Below, one piece after another: positions 40,696-48,799 of a stretch of DNA of 64,000 nucleotides; position 1 is the stretch's first letter, and each line of letters starts with the position of its first letter. Source of the DNA: CAWHXG01 sp963833235 (GTDB lineage Bacteria; Pseudomonadota; Alphaproteobacteria; Rhodobacterales; Rhodobacteraceae); assembly GCA_963833235.1 (NCBI GenBank), contig CAWHXG010000006.1, forward strand, positions 434,001 to 498,000. The letters are read 5' to 3'. Both the position numbers and the translations under genes were made by a program. A model generated the notes under the pieces. That model worked only from the letters and a program-made list of their open reading frames with translations, was not told where the DNA came from and did not search any database.

Positions 40696-41322
40696 ATGGC
40701 GAAGCCTTCCCGGGACCCGACGCAGCACGACCTGAAGCACACGGCGCTCGAGGATGCCCATGGCCTGACCCTTGGCGTCTTCTTCTGCGCCATGGGGGTG
40801 CTGGTGCTGACCCATCTGGGCTTCGTCACCGGTCAGACGGCGGGGATCGCGGTGATCCTGAGCTACCTCACCGGCTGGTCCTTCGGTGCGATCTTCTTCG
40901 TCATCAACCTGCCGTTCTACTGGTTCGGCTACCGCCGCTTCGGCTGGGCCTTCACGTGGAAGTCGCTGGCCTGCGTGACGCTGCTGTCGCTGATGACGGA
41001 GGCGTTGCCGGGGCAATTCCAGATCGCAGCGCTCACGCCATGGCTGGGGGCGATCCTTCTCGGAGTGCTGATCGGCACCGGCCTTCTGGTGATCTTCCGG
41101 CATGGCGGCAGCCTTGGCGGGCTTGGCGTGGTGGCGCTGGCGGTGCAGGACGCGACCGGCTTCAGGGCGGGCTACGTGCAGCTTGCGGCGGACGCCGTGA
41201 TCTTCGCGGTCTGCGCCGTGCTCTTTCCGCTGTCGCTGGTGGCCTGGTCACTGCTGGGGGCGGTCGTGCTGAACCTGGTGATCGCCTTCAACCACCGCCG
41301 CGACAGATACCTGGGGACATGA
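40696..41322 (+). CDS. YitT family membrane protein
   Basis: A 208-residue integral membrane protein of the YitT (DUF161) family with about five or six hydrophobic segments (TLGVFFCAMGVLVLTHLGF, GIAVILSYLTG, AIFFVINLPFYWFGYRRFG, GAILLGVLIGTGLLVIF and AVLFPLSLVAWSLLGAVVLNLVIAF). The conserved GFVTGQTAGIA and FRHGGSLGGLGV loops are family hallmarks. Function is unknown. A start at 40666 would add ten residues; 40696 (MAKPSRD) is preferred by length. It is followed by the SMR remnant. Confidence 0.85.
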   Translation: MAKPSRDPTQHDLKHTALEDAHGLTLGVFFCAMGVLVLTHLGFVTGQTAGIAVILSYLTGWSFGAIFFVINLPFYWFGYRRFGWAFTWKSLACVTLLSLMTEALPGQFQIAALTPWLGAILLGVLIGTGLLVIFRHGGSLGGLGVVALAVQDATGFRAGYVQLAADAVIFAVCAVLFPLSLVAWSLLGAVVLNLVIAFNHRRDRYLGT

Positions 41323-41364
41323 GCCGCGCCGGCGCGTCGCAGGACCGCGACCCGCCCCGGGAGC

Positions 41365-41724
41365 GTGGCGCCCTGCTGCCTGCCGCTTGCCGGGCGTGGC
41401 CATCGTGGCCGAGGTCCTCGCCACCTCGGCGCTGCCTTCCACCGGCGGCTTTCGCCGGCTCCGGCCCGGCGTCGCGGTTCTGGCAGGCTACGGGCTTTCG
41501 CCCTGGGCGCTGACGCAGACGCCGGGCACGATCCCGGTGGGCGTGGTCTATATCACCTGGGCGGGCGTCGGCGTGGCGACGATCGGCCGGCTCTGGCGGG
41601 GGCAGCGGATGGACGCCCCGGCGATGGCCGGGAAGGGCCGATCGTGGCGGGGGTCGCCGTGATCAATGTCTTTTCCGCGTCCGCGACGCATTGGCATCTG
41701 GATTTTTCTGCGGTTGCGAGATAG
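41365..41724 (+). pseudogene. Degenerate SMR-family (EmrE/SugE-like) efflux protein remnant
   Basis: The middle frame holds GVAIVAEVLATSALPSTGGF, with the key membrane Glu, then TIPVGVVYITWAGVGVATIG and DAPAMAG. In the next frame GPIVAGVAVINVFSASATH completes a small multidrug resistance protein of about 110 residues. The N-terminal LPLAG part is in another frame, so at least two frame changes occur. Conserved positions are also substituted; for instance the usual LLSLTLRTIPVG reads WALTQTPGTIPVG. Combined changes suggest true decay more than simple sequencing error. It lies between the YitT gene and typA. Confidence 0.6.
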
Positions 41725-41754
41725 GCGCGCGGCAACCCTGACAGGATGACGAGT

Positions 41755-43575
41755 ATGGACCTTCGCAACATTGCGATCATCGCCCACGTGGACCACGGCA
41801 AGACGACGCTGGTTGACGAGCTTCTGAAGCAATCTGGCGCCTTCCGCGAGAACCAGGCCGTGGCCGAGCGTGCCATGGACAGCAACGACCTTGAGCGCGA
41901 GCGCGGCATCACCATCCTGGCGAAGGCGACCAGCCTCGAATGGAAGGGCATGCGCATCAACATCGTCGACACGCCCGGCCACGCCGATTTCGGCGGCGAG
42001 GTGGAGCGGATCCTGAGCATGGTCGACGGCGTGGTGCTGCTGGTGGATGCGGCCGAGGGGCCGATGCCGCAGACGAAGTTCGTGACGTCCAAGGCGCTGG
42101 CGCTTGGGCTGCGGCCCATCGTGGTGCTGAACAAGGTCGACAAGCCCGATGCAGAGCCGGACCGGGCGCTTGACGAAGTGTTCGACCTCTTCGCCGCGCT
42201 CGACGCCGACGACGACCAGCTGGATTTCCCGGTGCTCTACGCCTCGGGGCGCAACGGCTGGGCGGATACCGAGCTGGACGGGCCGCGCGAGAACCTCGAC
42301 GCGCTCTACGATCTGGTCGTCAGCCACGTGCCGGCGCCGCGGGTGCTGGCCAACCGCGAGCAGCCCTTCCGGATGCTGGCGACGACGCTGGGCGCCGACC
42401 CGTTCATCGGGCGCATCCTGACCGGCCGCGTCGAGGCCGGCACGCTGAAGACGGGCGCGACGCTGAACGCGCTTTCCCGCGACGGCAAGAAGATCGAGCA
42501 GTTCCGGGTGAGCAAGATCCTGGCGTTCCGCGGCCTTGGGCAGCAGCCGATCGATCTGGCGGAGGCGGGCGACATCGTGACCCTTGCCGGCATGACCAAG
42601 GCGACCGTGGCCGACACGCTGGCCGACCCGGCCATCGACACGCCGCTGCCCGCCCAGCCCATCGACCCGCCCACCATCAGCGTGACCTTCGGGATCAACG
42701 ACAGCCCGCTGGCCGGGCGCGACGGATCGAAGGTGCAATCGCGCGTCATCCGCGAGCGGCTGATGAAGGAGGCCGAGAGCAACGTGGCCATCAAGGTCAG
42801 CGACACGCCGGGCGGCGAGGCCTTCAAGGTGGCCGGCCGGGGCGAATTGCAGATGGGAGTGCTGATCGAGAACATGCGCCGCGAGGGCTTCGAGCTGTCG
42901 ATCTCGCGGCCGCAGGTGATCTTCCGCGACGAGGACGGCCAGCGGCTGGAGCCCATCGAGGAAGTCACCATCGACGTGGACGACGAGCATTCCGGCGTGG
43001 TGATCGAGAAGATCACCGGGGTGCGGCGCGGCGAGCTGGCCGAGATGAAGCCGGGCGGCGCCGGAAAGACGCGGATCGTCGCCAACGTGCCGTCGCGGGG
43101 GCTGATCGGCTATCACGGCGAGTTCCTGACCGACACGCGCGGCACCGGCGTTCTGAACCGGGTGTTCCATGGCTGGGCGCCGCACAAGGGGCCGATCCCG
43201 GGGCGGCGCGCCGGCGTGCTGATCTCGATGGAGAACGGCACGAGCGTGGCCTATGCGCTTTATAACCTGGAAGACCGGGGCCGCATGTTCATCGGGGCGC
43301 AGGCGCCTGTCTACACGGGCATGATCATCGGCGAGCATTCCCGCGAGAACGACCTAGAGGTGAACCCGCTGAAGGGCAAGAAGCTGACCAACGTGCGGGC
43401 CTCTGGCACCGACGAGGCGGTGCGGCTGACGACCCCGGTGACCCTGACGCTGGAACAGGCCATCGCCTATATCGACGACGACGAGCTGGTCGAGGTGACG
43501 CCGAACGCGATCCGCCTGCGCAAGCGCTTCCTCGACCCGCACGAGCGCAAGCGGCAGAGCCGGGCGGCAAGCTGA
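41755..43575 (+). CDS. typA: Ribosome-associated GTPase TypA/BipA
   Basis: A 606-residue translational GTPase that binds ribosomes and affects assembly and stress or cold growth. G1 is AHVDHGKTT, the switch I region has ERERGITI, G3 is DTPGHADFGGE, G4 is NKVDKP and G5 is YASG. Domains II, III and V and the BipA C-terminal domain follow, with KFVTSKALALG. An ATG nine bases earlier (41746) is in frame but leaves no space after the AGG ribosome binding site. The ATG at 41755 (MDLRNIAIIAH) has it nine bases upstream, so that start was chosen. Confidence 0.96.
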   Translation: MDLRNIAIIAHVDHGKTTLVDELLKQSGAFRENQAVAERAMDSNDLERERGITILAKATSLEWKGMRINIVDTPGHADFGGEVERILSMVDGVVLLVDAAEGPMPQTKFVTSKALALGLRPIVVLNKVDKPDAEPDRALDEVFDLFAALDADDDQLDFPVLYASGRNGWADTELDGPRENLDALYDLVVSHVPAPRVLANREQPFRMLATTLGADPFIGRILTGRVEAGTLKTGATLNALSRDGKKIEQFRVSKILAFRGLGQQPIDLAEAGDIVTLAGMTKATVADTLADPAIDTPLPAQPIDPPTISVTFGINDSPLAGRDGSKVQSRVIRERLMKEAESNVAIKVSDTPGGEAFKVAGRGELQMGVLIENMRREGFELSISRPQVIFRDEDGQRLEPIEEVTIDVDDEHSGVVIEKITGVRRGELAEMKPGGAGKTRIVANVPSRGLIGYHGEFLTDTRGTGVLNRVFHGWAPHKGPIPGRRAGVLISMENGTSVAYALYNLEDRGRMFIGAQAPVYTGMIIGEHSRENDLEVNPLKGKKLTNVRASGTDEAVRLTTPVTLTLEQAIAYIDDDELVEVTPNAIRLRKRFLDPHERKRQSRAAS

Positions 43576-43602
43576 CCTGAACCGGCGGCATCGAAAGCGG
43601 GG

Positions 43603-43944
43603 TCAGTCGACCTCCACGATGCCGCCGTAGCTGGCCATCGCGTCGCTGCGGCCGCGCCATTTGACGCCCTTGTCGTCCTTCGTCGGTTCCAGGACGAAGA
43701 CGACGCGGGCCTCTCGGGCGACCTCGGTGTCCGTGACGGGCCGAACATCCACCACGCGGCCGCCAAAGACGGACGGCTTGGCCTTGGAGCTGTGCAGGTA
43801 GATCCGCCCGCCGATCAGCGAGCGCGCCTGCTCCTCGCTCATGTCCCAGTTGCCCGAGGTCCAGCGACCGTCCGGCTCCGGCGCGACGTGACGCAGCCCC
43901 GGCCCGACCTCTGCCCGCTTGCAGATGAAATGCGCAACTTTCAT
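43603..43944 (-). CDS. Hypothetical protein (113 aa)
   Basis: A 113-residue soluble protein, MKVAHFICKRAEVGPGLRH, with a conserved-looking segment on an IGGRIYLHSSKAKPSVFGGR core and ending in GGIVEVD. I do not recognise the family. The start overlaps the MOSC gene stop by four bases, so the two are probably co-translated. No signal peptide or membrane segment. Confidence 0.6.
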   Translation of the reverse strand: MKVAHFICKRAEVGPGLRHVAPEPDGRWTSGNWDMSEEQARSLIGGRIYLHSSKAKPSVFGGRVVDVRPVTDTEVAREARVVFVLEPTKDDKGVKWRGRSDAMASYGGIVEVD

Positions 43945-44420
43945 GTCGATATCCCTTCGGCAAAGGTCCCCTCTGGCGGCACCACCGCGTCGCCCACGGC
44001 AAACGCCCCCGACCGGACCACCCGCGCGCACCAGCCGCCATGGCCGCGCACGGCGTTGTAGCCGCCGGGGCCGAGCGCCTCCTGCATGCGGCTGCAGGGC
44101 GCGCAGGGGCCGGTGATCTGAAGCTCCACGGCGCCTATGGCGATCCGCCTGCCGTTGAGCGCGGTGAGGTTCAGCCCTGAGACCATGAGGTTGCGGCGCA
44201 GCATCGCCGGGGCGATGTCGTCGCGCCGGGCGAGCGAGGCGATCACCGGCAGGTGTTCGGACTGGATCAGCGTGACGGCCCGCTTGCCGGCGGCGCCGTG
44301 CCGGTCGCCGACGAGGCCGGTCTCGGTCACCTCGGCCGCCTCCACCGCCTCCATCGGCGCCCGCCGCGCGGTGCGCAGGCCGATCCAGTCGAGCCGCCCC
44401 TGTCCGGCATGGAGCGACAT
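43941..44420 (-). CDS. MOSC domain protein
   Basis: A 159-residue MOSC (molybdenum cofactor sulfurase C-terminal) protein. The typical segments are TGLVGDRHGAAGKRAVTLIQ, LRRNLMVSGLNLTALNGRR and ITGPCAPCSRMQEALGPGG, the last carrying the conserved cysteine that is thought to carry sulfur. The stand-alone form is like YiiM and may act on molybdenum cofactor or reduce N-hydroxylated compounds. It lies 17 bases after the DUF1330 gene. Confidence 0.85.
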   Translation of the reverse strand: MSLHAGQGRLDWIGLRTARRAPMEAVEAAEVTETGLVGDRHGAAGKRAVTLIQSEHLPVIASLARRDDIAPAMLRRNLMVSGLNLTALNGRRIAIGAVELQITGPCAPCSRMQEALGPGGYNAVRGHGGWCARVVRSGAFAVGDAVVPPEGTFAEGIST

Positions 44421-44437
44421 GAGGGCTGCGAGCGGCG

Positions 44438-44722
44438 TCAGAGCTCTTCCACGATCACGAGGTCACGCTCTGCCGCGCCTTTCGCATGACCGAGCGCTTC
44501 CTGGTAGGCCGCGCTCTCGTAGCAGTCGCGCGCCGCCTGAAGCGAGGGGAAGCGGGCGACCACGTGGCGCTCGCGCTCGGCGCCCTCCAGCCGGTGGAAG
44601 GCCCCGCCGCGGGCGAGAAACGTGCCGCCATGCCCTTCGATGGCGCCGGTGGCCAGCCTTGCGTAGCGGCCATAGGCCTCGGCATCGGTCACGTGCACAT
44701 GGGCGATCCAGAGTGCGGTCAT
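44438..44722 (-). CDS. DUF1330 family protein
   Basis: A 94-residue dimeric alpha-beta-barrel-like protein of DUF1330. MTALWIAHVHVTDAEAYGRY, HGGTFLARGG and the closing ARDCYESAAYQEALGHAKGAAERDLVIVEE region are typical. Function unknown. It starts one base before the alaS stop. Confidence 0.82.
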   Translation of the reverse strand: MTALWIAHVHVTDAEAYGRYARLATGAIEGHGGTFLARGGAFHRLEGAERERHVVARFPSLQAARDCYESAAYQEALGHAKGAAERDLVIVEEL

Positions 44723-44723
44723 C

Positions 44724-47383
44724 CTATCCTTCCAGTATGGCTTCGGCGGCCTTGATGGCCTGATCGGCGCGGCCCGGGTCGCTGCCGCCGCCCTGCGCCA
44801 TGTCGGGCCGGCCGCCACCGCCCTTGCCGCCAAGCTCGGCCACCGCGGCGCGCACGATGTCGACCGCGGAGAGCTTGTCGGTCAGGTCGGCCGTCACGCC
44901 TGCCGCCACCGCCGCCTTGCCCCCCGCATCGGCGATCAACAGCACCGCGCCGGATCCCATGCGCGCCTTGTGCTCGTCGACCAGCGCCGGCAGGTCCTTG
45001 CCCGTGACACCGCTGAGCGCCTGCGCCAGGAAGCTGACGCCGCCCACCTCGCGGGCCTCGGCCGTGCCGCCCTTGCCGCCGCCCATGGCGATGTCGCGGC
45101 GCAGGCGCGCGACCTCCGCCTGAAGGTTGCGCCGGTCGTCCAGCAGGCCGCGCACCCTTTGGGCCACCTCGCCGGGCGCGGCCTTCAGCGCCAGGGCGAC
45201 CTCGGCCAGCCGGTGATCCTGCTCGCTGAGGTAGTCGAACGCCGCCGCCCCGGTGAGCGCCTCGATCCGGCGCACGCCCGAGGACGACGCGCTGTCGCCA
45301 AGTGTCACGAAGACGCCGATGTCGCCCGTCTGCGCCACATGGGTGCCGCCGCAAAGCTCCAGCGAATAGGTCTGCCCGTCGCTGCCCTTCTGCGATCCGG
45401 GCGCCCGGCCCATGGAGACCACGCGCACCTCGTCGCCGTACTTCTCGCCGAACAGCGCCTGCGCGCCCAGCCCCCGCGCCTCGTCGGGCGTCATGATGCG
45501 CGTCGCGACGGGGGCGTTCTGGCGGATGTAGGCGTTGACCTCGGCTTCCACGCGCCGCAGCTCCTGCAGGCTCATCGCCTGGGAATGGCTGAAATCGAAG
45601 CGCAGGCGGTCGGGCGCGTTGAGCGAGCCGCGCTGCGCCACGTGGGGCCCGAGCGCCGCGCGCAGGGCCTCGTGCAGCAGGTGCGTGGCGGAGTGGTTGG
45701 CGCGGATCATCGAGCGGCGGCCATGGTCGACGGCGAGTGCCGCGCCTTGCCCCGGCACGATCCGGCCTTCGGTGACCTCAGCGACGTGGACGAAGAGGCC
45801 GGCGAGCTTGCGGGTGTCGGTGACCCGCGCGGCGCCCGTGGGGGTGGCAAGCGTGCCGGTGTCGCCGACCTGTCCACCCTGCTCGGCATAGAAAGGCGTC
45901 TGGTTGACGACGACCTGGACCGTCTCGCCCTCGGTCGCCTCTTCGCGCTCCGCGCCGCCCTCGACCAACGCCAGGATCTGCCCCTCGGCGGCTTCGGTGT
46001 CGTAGCCGAGGAACTCGGTGACGCCCGTGCCGGTCGGCCAGATCGAGCCAGATCGCGGCATCGGCGGTCTCGCCAGAGCCGGACCACGCGCTGCGGGCCT
46101 TGGCCTTCTGCGCGTCCATCGCGGCATCGAAGCCCGCGGTATCCACGGCGCGGCCCTTCTCTCGCAGGGCGTCCTGGGTCAGGTCGAGCGGGAAGCCGTA
46201 GGTGTCGTAGAGCCGGAACGCGGCCTGGCCCGGCAGGGCGGCGCCGGGCGGCAGGCTGCCCAGCTCGTCCTCCAGCAACCGCAGGCCCCGCTCCAGCGTG
46301 GACTTGAAGCGCGTCTCCTCCAGCCGCAGCGTCTCCTCGATCAGCGGCTGGGCGCGGCCGAGCTCGGGGAAGGCCTGGCCCATCTTGCGCACCAGCGCCG
46401 GCACCAGGCGGAACATCACCGGGTCCTGGGCGCCCAGCAGATGCGCGTGGCGCATGGCCCGCCGCATGATCCGGCGCAGGACGTAGCCGCGCCCCTCGTT
46501 CGAGGGCATCACCCCGTCGGCGATCGAGGAACGAGGTGGACCGCAGATGGTCGGCGATCACCCGGTGGTGGACGGCGCCGGGCCCGTCGGGATCGGTGGA
46601 GGTGGCGTGGGCCGACGCCTCGATCAGGCTGCGCATCAGATCGGTGTCGTAATTGTCGTGCTTGCCCTGCAGGAGCGCGCCGATGCGTTCCAGCCCCATG
46701 CCGGTGTCGATGGACTGCATGTCGAGCGGGCGCAGCGTGCCGTCGGCGAACTGCTCGTTCTGCATGAAGACGAGATTCCAGATCTCGATGAAGCGGTCGC
46801 CGTCCTCGTCGGGGCTGCCGGGGGGGCCGCCCGGGATGTGATCGCCGTGGTCGTAGAAGATCTCGGTGCAGGGGCCGCAGGGGCCGGTGGGGCCCATGCG
46901 CCAGAAGTTGTCGTCGGTCGCGATGCGGATGATGCGCTCGTCGGGCAGGCCGGCGATCTTCTTCCAGATCTGCGCGGCCGCCTCGTCGTCGTGGTAGATG
47001 GTCACCAGCAGGCGCGCGGGGTCGATGCCGAACTCGCGGGTGATCAGCTCCCACGCGAAGGGGATCGCCTCGGCCTTGAAATAGTCGCCGAAGCTGAAAT
47101 TCCCCAGCATCTCGAAGAAGGTATGGTGGCGCGCGGTGTAGCCGACATTGTCGAGGTCGTTGTGCTTGCCGCCGGCGCGGACGCATTTCTGGCTGCTGGT
47201 GGCGCGGGAATAGTCGCGGTGCTCGGCGCCGGTGAAGACGTTCTTGAACTGCACCATGCCGCTGTTGGTGAACATCAACGTGGGGTCGTTCCGCGGCACC
47301 AACGAGGAGCTGGGCACGATGGCATGCCCGTTGCGCCCGAAATAGTCGAGGAAGGTGGCGCGAATGTCGTTCAGGCTGGCCAT
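44724..47383 (-). CDS. alaS: Alanyl-tRNA synthetase, two frameshifts
   Basis: This class II synthetase of about 886 residues charges tRNA-Ala. The start MASLNDIRATFLDYFGRNGH, the motif 2 region SQKCVRAGGKHNDLDNVGYT, the NEGRGYVLRRIMRRA segment, the editing-domain zinc ligands NHSATHLLH and CGGTHV, and the C-terminal coiled-coil/DHH-like domain are all present. The reading frame changes twice. Removing C46525 (before MPSNEGRGYV) and G46029 (before TGVTEFLGYD) makes it continuous. alaS is essential, so these are best seen as sequencing errors. The start overlaps the end of recA by 13 bases. Confidence 0.94.
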
Positions 47384-48585
47384 GGGCGGGTCTCCGGGAG
47401 GCGGCAGTCCCGTTTAGCCGTGGCCTTGCACGCTGTCCACCGATGGTCTGCGGCGGCGGGCAGCCCGTACTGTGGGGCCGCCCGCCGGGGCGTCGAGACG
47501 TCGAGCACGTCCTCTTCCGGAGTGGGGTCGGGTTCGCCCGAACCGCCCGGCATGTCGAAATCCAGCCCGTGGGCGGCGCGGATCTTGTCCTCGATCTCCC
47601 ACGCGATCTTGGGGTTGGACTTGAGGAAGATCTTGGCGTTCTCGCGGCCCTGGCCAATGCGCTCGTCGCCGTACGAGAACCACGAGCCCGACTTGTCGAC
47701 GACGCCGGCCTTGACGCCGAGGTCGAGGAGCTCGCCCGTCTTCGAGATACCCTCGCCGTACATGATGTCGAATTCGACCTGCTTGAAGGGCGGCGCGACC
47801 TTGTTCTTGACGACCTTGACGCGGGTGGCGTTGCCGGTGATCTCGTCGCGGTCCTTGACGGCGCCGATGCGGCGGATGTCGAGGCGGACGGAGGCGTAGA
47901 ATTTCAACGCGTTGCCGCCCGACGTGGTCTCGGGGGAGCCGAACATGACGCCGATCTTCATGCGGATCTGGTTGATGAAGATGACCATGCACTTGCTGCG
48001 GCTGATCGAGGCAGTCAACTTGCGCATCGCCTGGCTCATCAGCCGGGCCTGGGCGCCGACCTGATGATCGCCCATGTCGCCTTCCAGCTCGGCCTTGGGG
48101 GTCAGCGCCGCGACGCTGTCGACCACGACCATGCTGACGGCGCCGGAGCGGACCAGCGTGTCGGTGATCTCCAGTGCCTGCTCGCCGGTGTCGGGCTGCG
48201 AGATCAGCAGCTCCTCGAGGTTGACGCCGAGCTTCTTGGCATATTGCGGGTCAAGCGCGTGCTCGGCATCCACGAAGGCGCAGACGCCGCCCTTCTTCTG
48301 TTCCTCGGCCACGCAATGGAGCGTCAGCGTGGTCTTGCCGGAGCTCTCGGGGCCGTAGATCTCGATGATGCGGCCCTTGGGCAGGCCGCCGATGCCAAGC
48401 GCGATGTCGAGCCCCAGGGAGCCGGTGGAGGTCGATTCGATCTCCGTGACCGCGCCGTCCTGGCCGAGCTTCATGATGGAGCCCTTGCCGAACTGGCGTT
48501 CGATCTGGGCGAGCGCGCTGTCGAGCGCCTTTTGCTTGTCCATCTTGCGGGAGCTGTCCAGGTTGAGAAGGTTCGCCGAAGCCAT
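47371..48585 (-). CDS. recA: Recombinase RecA
   Basis: RecA pairs homologous DNA and triggers LexA cleavage. Walker A is GPESSGKTT (residues 78-86), Walker B is MVVVDSVAAL, and the L1/L2 regions QAMRKLTASISRSKC and FGSPETTSGGNALKFYASVR are standard. The start MASANLLNLDSS at 48585 is followed by MDKQKALDSAL. The frame does not stop after the usual acidic end (EPDPTPEEDVLDV) but continues for about 40 more residues into alaS. That gives 404 residues in place of the usual 355-365. The tail is either a genuine extension or results from a lost stop or base error. Confidence 0.95.
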   Translation of the reverse strand: MASANLLNLDSSRKMDKQKALDSALAQIERQFGKGSIMKLGQDGAVTEIESTSTGSLGLDIALGIGGLPKGRIIEIYGPESSGKTTLTLHCVAEEQKKGGVCAFVDAEHALDPQYAKKLGVNLEELLISQPDTGEQALEITDTLVRSGAVSMVVVDSVAALTPKAELEGDMGDHQVGAQARLMSQAMRKLTASISRSKCMVIFINQIRMKIGVMFGSPETTSGGNALKFYASVRLDIRRIGAVKDRDEITGNATRVKVVKNKVAPPFKQVEFDIMYGEGISKTGELLDLGVKAGVVDKSGSWFSYGDERIGQGRENAKIFLKSNPKIAWEIEDKIRAAHGLDFDMPGGSGEPDPTPEEDVLDVSTPRRAAPQYGLPAAADHRWTACKATAKRDCRLPETRPWPA

Positions 48586-48634
48586 GTATCCTGTCCTTGT
48601 TGCACGCCCTTTGCGGGCCGGCAATGCTGCCGAT

Positions 48635-48649
48635 GTTCTGCTCTTGTTC
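48635..48649 (-). promoter_or_regulatory. LexA (SOS) box of recA
   Basis: GTTC-TGCTCTT-GTTC is a perfect GTTC-N7-GTTC repeat, the established LexA binding form in alphaproteobacteria. It lies 50-64 bases before the recA start, in the 214-base recA-cckA gap, as expected for SOS control of recA. Confidence 0.8.
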
Positions 48650-48799
48650 CTTAACGTATGGGACCTGAGCGCGGCAAATTCAACACAAAGCTGCCGTATT
48701 TCGAAGCTGGCAGCGAGATGTTGACGAATCCTTACCGGCGGGGCGTGCGCGGCTGGCATGCGGCGTCGCGACGGCAAGGCCGCTGGCGGAGGGCCCGGC

